From positions 62,001-126,000 of the forward strand of contig NZ_JAAOIY010000005.1 in the NCBI RefSeq assembly GCF_013184495.1: a DNA stretch of 64,000 nucleotides. Direction: 5' to 3'. Shown one piece after another: positions 7,422 through 16,717 of the stretch (positions within the stretch are counted from its first letter, which is position 1; each line of letters begins with the position of its first letter). The notes beneath the pieces are model-generated. The model did not search any database. It was not told the DNA's origin and saw only the letters and a program-made list of their open reading frames with translations. A program made the translations under genes and the position numbers. The stretch comes from Sporosarcina jiandibaonis. GTDB lineage: Bacteria; Bacillota; Bacilli; Bacillales_A; Planococcaceae.

Positions 7422-8363
7422 TCATTCACAAACAAGCACTTGCCTCACAAACAATCCTTTTTTCGCTTCACAGCGGTCTGAAATCGTAAAACCGACTTCC
7501 TCTATCATATGATCAATCGTATCAATCGTCACGACGATAACTCTATGAGCAATCCGCCGAGCCTGACGCAAAATATCGAGTTGGTCTTCAGGTGTCGCTT
7601 CCGAAAAAATGTTATACGGCATATCGATAATGGCGACATCATACGTTTCCGAAACATCCGCAATTGCTCCGTGTTCCACTTCTCCAGAAAGTCCGAAGTG
7701 TGAAATGTTCTCCTTCGCCGGCTCAATAACGAGCGGGTTAATATCCCGTCCGACAATATCAATTCCCATCGAAAGTGCCTCGACGAGCACATTTCCAATG
7801 CCGCAACAAGGATCAATCGCTTTTAACCCTTCAGGATTTGGAACCGCGATATTTGCGACGGCTCTGGCAACACGCGTACTTAGTGCAGTGGAGTAGCTAT
7901 GCGGTTTTTTCTGGTGACGATACCACACTGATTCGCTTTCAACATACTTCCCGAAATACCAATGTCCGTTCAAAACCAAAAATCCATAAACATTCTCTGG
8001 ATGAAACAAGTCCGGCTCGCCGTTTATTTGCAATCCGATTTCACGCTCGATTTTACGACGATCCGCATGTTCAATCTTTTTCGTCGAATCAAGATCCATC
8101 GTATTCATGCAAACAACTTTGAAAGTCCCGCCCGAAACATCAAGTTGCTCAACTTGTTGAACAAGACTCTCCCAACTATCGGCATCGTATAACACTTCAA
8201 GACGCTCTTTCATGAACGGACTCCTGCTTGGATCGATTTCAACATCGCCCAATAATATATTCGACTGCGAATCAAATCCAAAAAAAGAACGCATTTCTAA
8301 TTGGCATAAGTCGTATTCATCCCCATGCCGTACATACGTATAAACGAATTTAGGAGTGGTCAT
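7422..8363 (-). CDS. Trm11-like SAM-dependent (RNA) methyltransferase
   Basis: 313 residues. The N-terminal ~150 residues resemble a Trm11/THUMP-like region, with SSTK-like DSTKKIEHADRRKIEREIG. The catalytic domain has SAM motif I IDPCCGIGNVLVEAL near residue 180, GRDINP as the acidic loop, and an amino-methylating DMPYNIF tetrapeptide variant (cf. D/N-P-P-Y) near residue 245. Known: homologues N2-methylate tRNA guanosines; the bacterial short forms are poorly studied. It overlaps the upstream gene by 4 bp (ATGA), so the two are translated together. The target RNA is not predictable. Confidence 0.75.
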   Translation of the reverse strand: MTTPKFVYTYVRHGDEYDLCQLEMRSFFGFDSQSNILLGDVEIDPSRSPFMKERLEVLYDADSWESLVQQVEQLDVSGGTFKVVCMNTMDLDSTKKIEHADRRKIEREIGLQINGEPDLFHPENVYGFLVLNGHWYFGKYVESESVWYRHQKKPHSYSTALSTRVARAVANIAVPNPEGLKAIDPCCGIGNVLVEALSMGIDIVGRDINPLVIEPAKENISHFGLSGEVEHGAIADVSETYDVAIIDMPYNIFSEATPEDQLDILRQARRIAHRVIVVTIDTIDHMIEEVGFTISDRCEAKKGLFVRQVLVCE

Positions 8364-8959
8364 TCAGCATCCTCGATTTCCGCAACCATTGAAAAGACGA
8401 ATGAGTAGATTAGGTCATAAGCTTCCAAAAATGTCATTTCTTCATTAAATCCAGCCGAATAATCAACCGCGAAATTGATGTCGAACAAACCATCTTTTCC
8501 AGAGAAAGCCACACTATACTTTCCTCTTTCGCCAGTTAAATTAGCCTCAAGATATTCTTTCACCCGTGCTTCATACTTCTTTTTCATTTTCAATCCGAAC
8601 ATCGCTGTGTAAGTTTCGAACACATCATCCACTTCCAATGAAATGGCATCGATGCCGACCAAGTCAAATGATTTCGATTCGACGTATAAAAACTCTCTCA
8701 TATGCGTTTTTAAATGTTCGATTTTTTCTTCCAAAAACTTAGGCGTTTCTACAATGATGAGCGCAACCGTTTCTTTTTCGCAACGCTCCAAATAGGCATC
8801 AGAAAAAAGTGAAGCGGCATCTTTGAGAACGACTTCGACACCTGCCGGCAAGAGTTGGTGTTTTTCTGCATATTCTTTTTCTACTTTATGTAATTCGATC
8901 TTTCCTGGGTTATTTTGTAATGCTTCTGCTATATATAGTTCCAATTGTTTTTTTATCAT
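8360..8959 (-). CDS. Conserved hypothetical protein coupled to Trm11-like gene
   Basis: 199 residues, acidic, no membrane segment or signal peptide. I do not recognise the family. The N-terminus is charged and helical (LELYIAEALQNNPGKIELHKVEKEYAEK); the middle has VALIIVETPKFLEEKIEHLKTHM; the C-terminus contains GKYSVAFSGKDGLFDINFAVDYS. It is first in a two-gene operon, with AAGGAGTG 7 nt before its ATG and a 4-bp overlap with the methyltransferase, which suggests a related function or a complex. Confidence 0.7.
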   Translation of the reverse strand: MIKKQLELYIAEALQNNPGKIELHKVEKEYAEKHQLLPAGVEVVLKDAASLFSDAYLERCEKETVALIIVETPKFLEEKIEHLKTHMREFLYVESKSFDLVGIDAISLEVDDVFETYTAMFGLKMKKKYEARVKEYLEANLTGERGKYSVAFSGKDGLFDINFAVDYSAGFNEEMTFLEAYDLIYSFVFSMVAEIEDAE

Positions 8960-8994
8960 CTAGGTTCACTCCTTATTCTTCCGTAGTCTATCCT

Positions 8995-9023
8995 ATCATA
9001 ATTTTTCTAGAACGGTCTTACAA
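8995..9023 (-). promoter_or_regulatory. Sigma-A promoter of the hypothetical-Trm11 operon
   Basis: Minus strand TTGTAA (9023-9018), 17 bp, TATGAT (9000-8995), about 35 bp before the start codon. Confidence 0.65.
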
Positions 9024-9092
9024 TTGTTTTTACTATTTCCTATTATAACGAAATCTACCAGTTACAGGTTACGGATACTATGAAAATAGTTA

Positions 9093-9121
9093 TTGCAAAA
9101 TCTCGCAAAACTCATTATAAT
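9093..9121 (+). promoter_or_regulatory. Sigma-A promoter of the nhaC-argH operon
   Basis: TTGCAA (9093-9098), 17 bp, TATAAT (9116-9121). The start codon follows about 48 bp downstream. Confidence 0.7.
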
Positions 9122-9168
9122 ACAATGTATTGCATAATCATTCACACCACGAGAAGGAGATTTTTAAA

Positions 9169-10692
9169 ATGGAACATATGGGATTGATATCATTACTACC
9201 GCCGATTATCGCAGTCATTTTAGCGATGATCACTAAAAACGTCATTATTTCGTTATTTTCAGGGGTTTATGTTGGCGTGTTAATTCTCGTTGGTGGACGT
9301 CCGTTGGAAGCGACGATGGAAACAATCGGAAGTTATTTATTCCCGCAAGTTGCCGATAGTTATAATGCGGCTGTGTTAGTTTTACTCTTTTTCATCGGCG
9401 GATTTGTCGGGCTGATGGAGAAGTCGGGCGGCGGGGCGGCACTAGCTGCGAAAGCTGTGAACTTCATTAATACGCGCGCCAAAGCTCAAGTGGCCGCATG
9501 GTTTGGCGGAATCATTATTTTCTTCTCAGATTTGGGGACGCCGCTAATTGTTGGACCTGTATTTGAAAAGATTTTCGATAAAGCAAAAATTTCACGTGAG
9601 AAACTTGCTTGGATCATTGATTCGACGTCTTCACCAGTCGCGGTGCTTGTCCCGTTCATTGGATGGGGCGTGTATATCATGGGGTTAATTAAACAAGAAT
9701 TTGATTTGTTAAAGATCACGACGTCTGAATTCAGTACGTTAGTAAGCGTGATTCCATTTCAATTTTACGCGATTTTAGTAGTCTTAATGGTTCCGCTCGT
9801 TGCTTTTACAAAATTGGATTTCGGTCCGATGGCAAAAGCGGAACGTCGAATTCAAACGACCGGCGCTCTCTATTGGCCAGATTCAAAACCGCTTAGAAGA
9901 GCGGAAGAAGACGTTGAAAGTACAACTGAAAGTCATGCGATTCTCATTTGGTTGCCGCTTGTCGTTTTATTCGTGACATTATTCGGCTTGCTCATTTCTT
10001 TCGGATTCCCAGTGAAACCTGTTGCGGGAAGCGATTTTAGAATCTCGTTAAGTTCGGCTTACTTTTTCGCAGCCATTACAATTGTCATCCTCATGCTTAT
10101 TTTTAAGGTGAAGAAGTTCGGAGAAATTTTCGATACGTATACGGCTGGAATGCAGAAAATGGTGTATGTCTCTGTTACACTCGTATTGGCTTGGGCGCTG
10201 AGCCAAGTCATCAATGAAATGGGCACGGCCGAATACATCGTTGAAATCACAAAAGGAAATGTGCCGGCATTTATCATACCAGCGATTTTGTTCGCAGTCG
10301 GGGCAGGAATGTCGTTAGCCGCAGGTTCATCTTGGGGAACATTCGCCATCATGCTTCCAATCGCGATTCCGATGGCGGTTGCACTCGATGCGCATCTGTT
10401 AGTCTGCATTGGGGCCGTGCTTTCCGGCGGGATATTCGGGGATCACTGTTCACCGATTTCAGATACAACAATTTTGTCGTCAACAGGAGCGGGAGCGGAT
10501 CATATCGATCACGTGAAAACTCAATTTCCATATGCATTGGTTAGCGGAATCATCGCTTTTATCGGGTACGTCGTGGCAGGAATTACAGGAAGTGCCATGA
10601 CATTAATCTTAGCAATTGCAATTTTGGTTGCTGCAGTTTTCATATTATCGAAATTAAATGCAAGGAAATACAACAAAGAGGTGGGCGTTTAA
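9169..10692 (+). CDS. NhaC-family Na+/H+ antiporter-type transporter
   Basis: 507 residues with about 11-12 hydrophobic segments. NhaC-family features: LLPPIIAVILAMITKNVIISLFSGVYVG at the N-terminus, VAAWFGGIIIFFSDLGTPLIVGP, STSSPVAVLVPFIGWGVYIMGL, and SAGSSWGTFAIMLPIAIPMA-type LAAGSSWGTFAIMLP followed by GGIFGDHCSPISDTTILSSTGAGADHIDHV. Family members exchange Na+ for H+ or malate/lactate; others move amino acids. ATG 9169 is chosen, 9 nt after GAAGGAG; the TTG at 9130 lies upstream of that site. It touches argH, so the pair is an operon and the substrate may be an argininosuccinate- or arginine-related compound (inference). Confidence 0.85.
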   Translation: MEHMGLISLLPPIIAVILAMITKNVIISLFSGVYVGVLILVGGRPLEATMETIGSYLFPQVADSYNAAVLVLLFFIGGFVGLMEKSGGGAALAAKAVNFINTRAKAQVAAWFGGIIIFFSDLGTPLIVGPVFEKIFDKAKISREKLAWIIDSTSSPVAVLVPFIGWGVYIMGLIKQEFDLLKITTSEFSTLVSVIPFQFYAILVVLMVPLVAFTKLDFGPMAKAERRIQTTGALYWPDSKPLRRAEEDVESTTESHAILIWLPLVVLFVTLFGLLISFGFPVKPVAGSDFRISLSSAYFFAAITIVILMLIFKVKKFGEIFDTYTAGMQKMVYVSVTLVLAWALSQVINEMGTAEYIVEITKGNVPAFIIPAILFAVGAGMSLAAGSSWGTFAIMLPIAIPMAVALDAHLLVCIGAVLSGGIFGDHCSPISDTTILSSTGAGADHIDHVKTQFPYALVSGIIAFIGYVVAGITGSAMTLILAIAILVAAVFILSKLNARKYNKEVGV

Positions 10693-12021
10693 ATGAAACT
10701 TTGGGGTGGAAGATTTACTAGTAAAGCGCATGAAATCATGGAGCAATTCAATACATCATTGCCAGTCGACAAAAGACTCTATCAAGAAGATATCGCAGGA
10801 AGCTTGGCACATGTGACAATGCTCGTTCATAGCGATTTATTGACGCCAGAGGAAGGCGAACTTCTAATCAATGGACTTCAAGAAATTTTAGCCGATATAG
10901 AATCTGGCGAATTAAAAATCGAAGGCAATTATGAAGATATTCACTCATTTATCGAAGTGAGTTTAACCGAACGAATCGGCGAAACAGGCAAAAAACTTCA
11001 TACCGCGCGCAGCCGTAACGACCAAGTCGCGGTGGATATGAGACTTTACGCGAAAAACAAAGCAAGCGGCGTGATGGATTCCATTCAACAATTGATTAAG
11101 TCGCTGAATCAAAAAGCGGCGGATAATAATGTCATCATGCCGGGCTACACGCATTTGCAACGGGCTCAGGTCGTGACGTTCAGCCATCATCTCGGCGCCT
11201 ATGCGCAAATGTTTGCGAGAGATAAAAAACGTATCGAAAACGCGATCGAGATTCTGGATGAAAATCCGCTTGGATGCGGGGCTTTAGCTGGAACGACGCA
11301 TAATATCGACCGTGATGTAACAACGTCTTTACTGGGATTCACGAAACCTGTCGATAACTTTTTAGACGGCGTCAGCGACCGTGATTATTTATTGGAATTA
11401 ATGTCCGATTTCTCGATCATCATGATGCACTTAAGCCGCTTAAGCGAAGAACTCATTTTATGGAGCAGCCAGGAATTCCAGTTCATCAAAATGGATGATG
11501 CGTATTCAACAGGCAGCAGTATCATGCCGCAAAAGAAAAATCCGGACGCTGCGGAATTAATTCGCGGGAAAACGGGACGTGTTTACGGGTCGCTATTTGC
11601 TTTACTGACTACGTTAAAAGGACTGCCGCTCACATATAACAAAGACATGCAAGAAGACAAAGAGCAATTTTTCGATGCGCTCGATACCGTCATGGATTGT
11701 TTAGAAATCATGTCGAAGATGATTGATACGCTCCATGTCAACGCCGATAAAATGAAAGAAGCTGTTAAAGCGGGTTTCTTGAATGCTACAGAAGTCGCCG
11801 ATTATTTAGTGAGTCGAGGGACGCCGTTCAGAGACGCGCATGGGATCGTCGGACAGCTCATTATTTATTGCGAAGAACACGGAAAAGCTATCGAGGATTT
11901 GACACTTGTGGAGCTGGCGAAATTCAGCAACACAATCGGAGATGATATTTACGATTATATCGATTACGAAAATTTATTGACAAAAGGTAATAAAGGCTTG
12001 ATGAAAGAAGTTTTGAAGTAA
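10693..12021 (+). CDS. argH: Argininosuccinate lyase
   Basis: 442 residues, slightly short of the usual 455-465. Opens with LWGGRFTSKAHEIMEQFNTS; has TARSRNDQVAVDMRLY (substrate-binding), GYTHLQRAQVVTFSHH (catalytic His region) and the fumarase/aspartase superfamily signature GSSIMPQKKNPDAAE near residue 275. Known: cleaves argininosuccinate to arginine plus fumarate in the cytoplasm. There is no argG next to it; instead the gene follows an NhaC-type transporter without a gap. It may be a second, catabolic ArgH copy or act on a related N-succinyl compound. Enzyme family is sure, pathway role is not. Confidence 0.88.
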   Translation: MKLWGGRFTSKAHEIMEQFNTSLPVDKRLYQEDIAGSLAHVTMLVHSDLLTPEEGELLINGLQEILADIESGELKIEGNYEDIHSFIEVSLTERIGETGKKLHTARSRNDQVAVDMRLYAKNKASGVMDSIQQLIKSLNQKAADNNVIMPGYTHLQRAQVVTFSHHLGAYAQMFARDKKRIENAIEILDENPLGCGALAGTTHNIDRDVTTSLLGFTKPVDNFLDGVSDRDYLLELMSDFSIIMMHLSRLSEELILWSSQEFQFIKMDDAYSTGSSIMPQKKNPDAAELIRGKTGRVYGSLFALLTTLKGLPLTYNKDMQEDKEQFFDALDTVMDCLEIMSKMIDTLHVNADKMKEAVKAGFLNATEVADYLVSRGTPFRDAHGIVGQLIIYCEEHGKAIEDLTLVELAKFSNTIGDDIYDYIDYENLLTKGNKGLMKEVLK

Positions 12022-12036
12022 ATATTAGGATGAAAG

Positions 12037-12067
12037 AGGCCAATCAGCTAATGATTGGCCTTTTTTG
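12037..12067 (+). terminator. Intrinsic terminator after argH
   Basis: AGGCCAATCA (12037-12046), loop GCTAA, TGATTGGCCT (12052-12061), then T run. Confidence 0.92.
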
Positions 12068-12192
12068 TTTTTCGTAGAATTATTAGAATAAAAAATGTTT
12101 ATTGTTGTTTAATCGGGGTAAAGCAATGTAGATATGTCGAACTGCGGCCGAAGCACTTCTACATATTACGATTATCTAGAGGGGGTACATAA

Positions 12193-13506
12193 TTGTTTAA
12201 AAGGCGAGCAATCTTATTAATTGCAGCCCTCTTTCTGTTGCTTTCAGGATGCGCAGGTTTCAAGACTGGGGCTGTGAATCAGAAAGCATCGGATGGGGAC
12301 GAAAAAGTGAAAGTCGATTTTTGGACGTTTTGGGGGTCGGAAATTAGACGTCCTGTTGTCGAAAAAATTGTCGAAGACTTCAATAAATCCCAAGACAAGA
12401 TTGAAGTCACACATACATTTGTGCCTTGGGGCGATATTTGGACTAAGGAATTGGCAGCTATTGCAGCTAATTCGCCACCTGATGTAGTGATCAACGATAT
12501 CAACGCCACCGCTTTGCGCGGGAAAAAGAACCAGGCGATGAACTTATCCCAGTTCCTTGAGAAAGATGATATCTCGGGCGATTTCTATCCTGAGTTGTGG
12601 GAGGCCACTTTATACGAAGGTGATTCTTACGGCATCCCTTTTAATACGGATACAAGAATCCTCTATTATAATAAAGACGCTTTCGAAGAAGTGGGCTTAG
12701 ATCCGGAGAAACCGCCGACCACATGGGAAGAACTAGAAGAATATGCCGCGAAGTTAGATAAGAAAGACGGCAATACATATGACCGTATCGGCTTTTATCC
12801 GCTATGGGGAATTCAATCCGATGTCTGGATGCTGAATGCTGACGGCGTTAATTATTTTGACAGCGAGGGAGAGGTCAGTATCGATACGGATGCGAATCGG
12901 GATACGCTCGACTGGCTGGTGAAGTGGCGCGAGATTTACGGCGAAAACACGATTAATGCTTATCAAGCACAGATTGATAGCCAACAAGGAAATCCTTTCT
13001 TCAACGGGAAACTTGGCATGTTCATTAATACGCCGACTTTCTACACGCAGATTCGCGACTACGCACCGGATTTGAATTTCGGAGTGGCGAAGCTTCCTGA
13101 AAGAACAGAAGGCAGCGGGCACACGAGTTGGGGCGGCGGATTTGTCGCGGAAATTCCTGAAGGTTCAAAGAACGCAGAAGAAGCCTGGGAATTCATTAAA
13201 TACTTGACCGGTGCTGAAGCTCAAGAATATTGGGCAGTGAAAAACTTCGATAATGTCGCCAATATTGAAGCTGCCGAAAATGCGGCAAAGAGTGATGAAA
13301 TGTCGGAAACCGATCGCATGGTGTACCAGATGGCCGTCGATAACATGGACGAGACACTGTTGACTCCGGTCCCGGTAAATGCACCCGACTTCACTAACCT
13401 CATCAATCCGGAAATAGATGCAGTACTGCTAGGGAAAAAGTCTTCAGAAGAAGGGTTAAAAGCTGCACAAGCAGCGGTAGAAAAACTAATAGAAAAAAAT
13501 AAATAA
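12193..13506 (+). CDS. Sugar ABC transporter substrate-binding lipoprotein (CUT1, family 1)
   Basis: 437 residues. Signal with lipobox LLSGC, then a family 1 extracellular solute-binding protein: VKVDFWTFWGSEIRRPVVEKIVEDFNKSQ, PPDVVINDI, YGIPFNTDTRILYYNKDAFEEVGLDPEKPPTTWEEL split across the two lobes. Known: captures an oligosaccharide, disaccharide or glycerol-phosphate ligand outside the cell and delivers it to the two permeases that follow. The TTG start has AGAGGGGG 8 nt before it. No glycosidase, regulator or ATPase lies in the operon, so the sugar is unknown; the ATPase is presumably a shared MsmX-type protein elsewhere. Confidence 0.9.
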   Translation: MFKRRAILLIAALFLLLSGCAGFKTGAVNQKASDGDEKVKVDFWTFWGSEIRRPVVEKIVEDFNKSQDKIEVTHTFVPWGDIWTKELAAIAANSPPDVVINDINATALRGKKNQAMNLSQFLEKDDISGDFYPELWEATLYEGDSYGIPFNTDTRILYYNKDAFEEVGLDPEKPPTTWEELEEYAAKLDKKDGNTYDRIGFYPLWGIQSDVWMLNADGVNYFDSEGEVSIDTDANRDTLDWLVKWREIYGENTINAYQAQIDSQQGNPFFNGKLGMFINTPTFYTQIRDYAPDLNFGVAKLPERTEGSGHTSWGGGFVAEIPEGSKNAEEAWEFIKYLTGAEAQEYWAVKNFDNVANIEAAENAAKSDEMSETDRMVYQMAVDNMDETLLTPVPVNAPDFTNLINPEIDAVLLGKKSSEEGLKAAQAAVEKLIEKNK

Positions 13507-13568
13507 TTGACAACAAGATGTTGCAAGGAGGACCAAAACGTTCTCCTCGCAGCAAGGGGGGAAGCTGA

Positions 13569-14477
13569 TTGGCTAAAAAGAAGCCTCTACATATTCGAAG
13601 AGAAGGAAGGCAAGGGTACATATTCATACTTCCTTGGATCATTGGGTTCGTCGTATTCACGGCGGGCCCACTTCTATTTTCATTTTTTGCTAGTTTCACC
13701 AATTATGACATCACTTCGCAGATGGATTTCATTGGATTCGCGAACTATGAACAATTGTTTACGGGCGACCAACTTTTTTGGACATCTCTTTATAATACAT
13801 TTTACTACGTACTATTTTCAGTGCCGCTGACGACACTCGGCGCAATCTTTCTGTCAGCTCTTCTGAATCAAGATGTGCCCGGTTTACGTTTTTTCAGGAC
13901 GGTATATTATTTGCCCGCGATTCTATCAGGCGTAGGCGTTTATCTGCTATGGATGCAACTACTCGAACCCGGATCTGGAATGGTCAATACCGTTTTGGCA
14001 TGGTTCGGAATTGCAGGACCTAACTGGCTATTCGATCCAGCATGGACAAAACCCGCACTCATTTTCATGAAGCTATGGGGAGTGGGCGGCGGAATGCTCC
14101 TCTATTTGGCCAGCATGCAAGGCGTGTCGCAAAGTCTTTATGATGCCGCTGGAATTGACGGGGCTGGCCGATGGCAACAGTTCCGCTATATAACGATACC
14201 GATGATAACGCCGGTAATTTTCTTCGACATCATTACAAGCCTGATCGGCGGGTTTCAAATATTTCAGGAGGCATACGTCATGTCGAATGGGGAAGGCGGA
14301 CCGGTCAATTCCATGCTGTTCTACAATTTATACATGTGGAAAAAAGCATTCGAAGCATTCGACATGGGTTACGCGATGGCCATGTCATGGATACTGTTTG
14401 TCATCGTCTTTATTATTACAATCATCAACTTGAAGCTAGCCCCTCGTTGGGTTCATTACGAAGGGGAGGATAACTGA
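13569..14477 (+). CDS. Sugar ABC transporter permease (MalF-like)
   Basis: 302 residues, six predicted membrane segments, starting GYIFILPWIIGFVVFTAGPLL after a short basic N-terminus. The ATPase-docking EAA loop is YDAAGIDGAGRWQQFRYITIP near residue 205. Known: first inner-membrane half of a CUT1 importer. TTG start with AAGGGGGG about 8 nt upstream. It follows the binding protein after 62 bp, a gap with a weak GGAG/CTCC hairpin that could lower permease expression relative to the lipoprotein (inference). Overlaps the next permease by one base. Confidence 0.9.
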   Translation: MAKKKPLHIRREGRQGYIFILPWIIGFVVFTAGPLLFSFFASFTNYDITSQMDFIGFANYEQLFTGDQLFWTSLYNTFYYVLFSVPLTTLGAIFLSALLNQDVPGLRFFRTVYYLPAILSGVGVYLLWMQLLEPGSGMVNTVLAWFGIAGPNWLFDPAWTKPALIFMKLWGVGGGMLLYLASMQGVSQSLYDAAGIDGAGRWQQFRYITIPMITPVIFFDIITSLIGGFQIFQEAYVMSNGEGGPVNSMLFYNLYMWKKAFEAFDMGYAMAMSWILFVIVFIITIINLKLAPRWVHYEGEDN

Positions 14478-15355
14478 TGAGGAATACGAATGTGCATCAC
14501 GAAAAAAAGAAATATTTGGATAGTGTCTATAATAGACGTAGAATATTTACCTTGATCAATTTCATTCTCCTTGCAGCCGGTAGTCTTCTGATCTTATCGC
14601 CGCTTTGGTGGATGCTCTCGACAGCTCTGAAAACGATGCAAGAAGTGATGACCTATCCGCCATCTTTTTTCCCTTCCGAATGGAAGTGGGATAACTTTGT
14701 CAAGACGTGGCAGGCTGCGCCGTTCGATTTATATACGGTGAATACGGTCACTATTACCGTCATTGTTGTATTCGGAAGTGTTTTGGTCAATTCATTCATT
14801 GCCTATGGATTCGCGAAAATCCCATTTAGAGGAAAGACGATTCTCTTTGGGCTTGTGCTTTCGACGATGATGATTCCTGGATTCGTGACGCTCATCCCGC
14901 AATATGTCTTGTTTGCGAAACTTCAATGGATCAATACCTATTATCCGCTCGTCGTGCCGTCCTTTTTCGGCAGCGCCTTTTTCATCTTCCTGCTGCGCCA
15001 ATTTTACTTGACGATTCCGAATGAATTGATAGAAGCGGCAAAGATGGAGGGGGCAAGCCATTTTTATATATGGTGGAAAATAGGCATACCTTTAACGAAG
15101 CCGGCAATGGCGACAGTCGCTGTATTCTCTTTTAACGGAGCATGGAACGACTTCCTCGGGCCGCTCCTTTACTTGAATGATGAAAGTTTATATACACTAC
15201 AACTGGGTCTACAAGTATTCAAAGGAGAGATGAATACGCAGTGGAACTATTTAATGGCCGGATCATTACTAGTCCTCCTGCCCGTCATTCTGCTATTCTT
15301 CTTTTTCCAGAAATACTTCATACAAGGGATTAATTTACAGTCGGGGAATAAATGA
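14477..15355 (+). CDS. Sugar ABC transporter permease (MalG-like)
   Basis: 292 residues, six membrane segments. EAA loop: IEAAKMEGASHFYIWWKIGIP near residue 195, followed by KPAMATVAVFSFNGAWNDFLGPLLYL, which is the typical MalG-type tail. Translation is coupled to the preceding permease through a TGATG overlap. It completes the membrane part of the CUT1 importer; no ATPase gene follows. Confidence 0.9.
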   Translation: MRNTNVHHEKKKYLDSVYNRRRIFTLINFILLAAGSLLILSPLWWMLSTALKTMQEVMTYPPSFFPSEWKWDNFVKTWQAAPFDLYTVNTVTITVIVVFGSVLVNSFIAYGFAKIPFRGKTILFGLVLSTMMIPGFVTLIPQYVLFAKLQWINTYYPLVVPSFFGSAFFIFLLRQFYLTIPNELIEAAKMEGASHFYIWWKIGIPLTKPAMATVAVFSFNGAWNDFLGPLLYLNDESLYTLQLGLQVFKGEMNTQWNYLMAGSLLVLLPVILLFFFFQKYFIQGINLQSGNK

Positions 15356-15368
15356 GTTTTAAATATAG

Positions 15369-15424
15369 GATGTATACTGCAATCGTTTTCATTATGGAGA
15401 ATGATTCTGTATGCATCTTTTTTT
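15369..15424 (+). terminator. Long-hairpin terminator after the sugar ABC operon
   Basis: GATGTATAC (15369-15377) pairs with GTATGCATC (15409-15417) with one G-U; an inner stem of AATCGTTTTC with GAGAATGATT extends it; T7 follows. Confidence 0.8.
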
Positions 15425-15438
15425 GAAGCAAACGCTCA

Positions 15439-15580
15439 CGAAGTGCGCGCAATCGGCTATGATGTCCTCGCCATATTTGGAGTCCCCCTCTAGGCCAATC
15501 GAAGTCCTTTCCATCGCACCGGGAATCTGCGAAATTCGTCACGAACTCCTCTCTAATCCAATCGAACTCACTATTAAGCT
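15439..15580. repeat. Degenerate 21-bp-period repeat, about seven units, core CGAAGTCC
   Basis: Clear cores CGAAGT at 15439, TGATGTCC at 15460, CGAAGTCC at 15500, CGAACTCC at 15542 and CGAACTCA at 15563; weaker units lie near 15479 and 15521. Most steps are 21 bp (42 between 15500 and 15542). Non-core bases vary widely. The array occupies the gap after the sugar ABC terminator and before the alpha/beta hydrolase gene; no gene is present. Confidence 0.6.
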
Positions 15581-15672
15581 GTTTCTCAAAAAATAGCAAT
15601 CATTTTCTATGGCTTTTGTAGTATAATAGAAGATGCATGATGAACGTAAAGACATAGTCTACTAGTGAGGGA

Positions 15673-16653
15673 ATGAGAACGATTAAAATAAAATGGAAAA
15701 TGATTTTGCTGCTGGTCCCGGTCGTTTTTCTTGTGATACAAATTGCAGGTAGTTTCTTTTTTTATGAGTTAGCAATCAAACGGGGAGAGAAAGAATACTT
15801 GCAGAAGAATGCAGATTTGGAAGTCTCTGCAGAAACAATGGAGTTATATGTGAAAGGGCAATGGAAAGATTGGGTAGCTAACCAAAAATTCGAGCCGATG
15901 AATTTAGTTTCCCGTGACGGTATGCAACTATCCGGATACTATTTAGGCGCTTCTATGCCGACGAATAAGCTTGTCATTTTGACGCATGGTTATTTAGGGA
16001 ATGCGAAACAGATGGGACTTTTCGGTCAGTATTACCATGACGAATTAGGATTCAATATTTTCATGCCCGATGCAAGAGGACACGGCAAGAGTGATGGTGA
16101 TTATTACGGGTTCGGTTGGCCAGATCGATTAGATTTGATTGATTGGACAGATATTCTAGTGAAGAAGCTTGGTCCAGACACCGAAGTCGTTTATCACGGA
16201 TTATCGATGGGCGCTGCAACAGTTCTAATGGCTAGCGGGGAAGAAGAGCTGCCGCGTCAAGTCAAGGCCATCGTAGCTGACAGTCCATATGGGTCGGTTT
16301 ACCAATTATTTGCCTATCAAATGGATCGCATGTTTCACCTGCCCGCATTTCCTTTATTGGATAGCACGAGTTTATTAACAAAAATTCGCGCCGGTTACTT
16401 GTTCAAGGAAGCGAGCGCATTAAAACAAGTAGAGAAAACAAATGTCCCCATCTTGTTTATTCACGGTAAAGCCGATACATTCATTCCGATGGAAATAACA
16501 GAGAATATGTATCAGCAAACCTCCAGCGATACAGAACTTTATCTAGTCGACGGAGCGAATCACGGCGAATCTTTTGCTATGCAGAAAGCCGAGTATAAAA
16601 ATAAAGTCCAACATTTCCTAAGCAATTATCTCAATTTAGTTGCCGGAAAGTGA
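15673..16653 (+). CDS. Membrane-anchored alpha/beta hydrolase
   Basis: 326 residues. One N-terminal hydrophobic segment (MILLLVPVVFLVIQIAGSFFF) without lipobox implies an extracytoplasmic hydrolase anchored in the membrane. The alpha/beta core has LILTHGYLGNA-type VILTHGYLGNA (oxyanion region), PDARGHGKSDG, nucleophile elbow GLSMGAATVL (Ser), FIHGKADTFIP (Asp) and GANHGES (His), so the triad is complete. It resembles B. subtilis YqkD-type proteins of unknown substrate. It stands alone between two repeat-bearing gaps and ends in a strong terminator. Confidence 0.82.
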   Translation: MRTIKIKWKMILLLVPVVFLVIQIAGSFFFYELAIKRGEKEYLQKNADLEVSAETMELYVKGQWKDWVANQKFEPMNLVSRDGMQLSGYYLGASMPTNKLVILTHGYLGNAKQMGLFGQYYHDELGFNIFMPDARGHGKSDGDYYGFGWPDRLDLIDWTDILVKKLGPDTEVVYHGLSMGAATVLMASGEEELPRQVKAIVADSPYGSVYQLFAYQMDRMFHLPAFPLLDSTSLLTKIRAGYLFKEASALKQVEKTNVPILFIHGKADTFIPMEITENMYQQTSSDTELYLVDGANHGESFAMQKAEYKNKVQHFLSNYLNLVAGK

Positions 16654-16658
16654 GGATG

Positions 16659-16704
16659 GCTGTGTGTTATTGAATTTTTAAATTCAATAGTGCACAGCTT
16701 TTTT
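16659..16704 (+). terminator. Strong intrinsic terminator after the hydrolase
   Basis: An 18-bp stem with a few G-U or mismatched pairs, outer arms GCTGTG (16659-16664) and CACAGC (16693-16698), inner arms ATTGAATT and AATTCAAT, then T6. Confidence 0.9.
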
Positions 16705-16717
16705 GTTAATTAATTGC

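Noticed and set aside
7260..7481. 73-codon open frame through the 21-bp repeat array
   Set aside because: No ribosome site, and its repetitive sequence is only the array read in three-base steps; it also runs into the neighbouring gene.
12126..12164. ATGTAGA ... TCTACAT dyad upstream of the sugar-binding protein gene
   Set aside because: Only 7-bp arms with a 25-nt loop, no clear promoter contact and no local regulator; could be an operator, but not supported.
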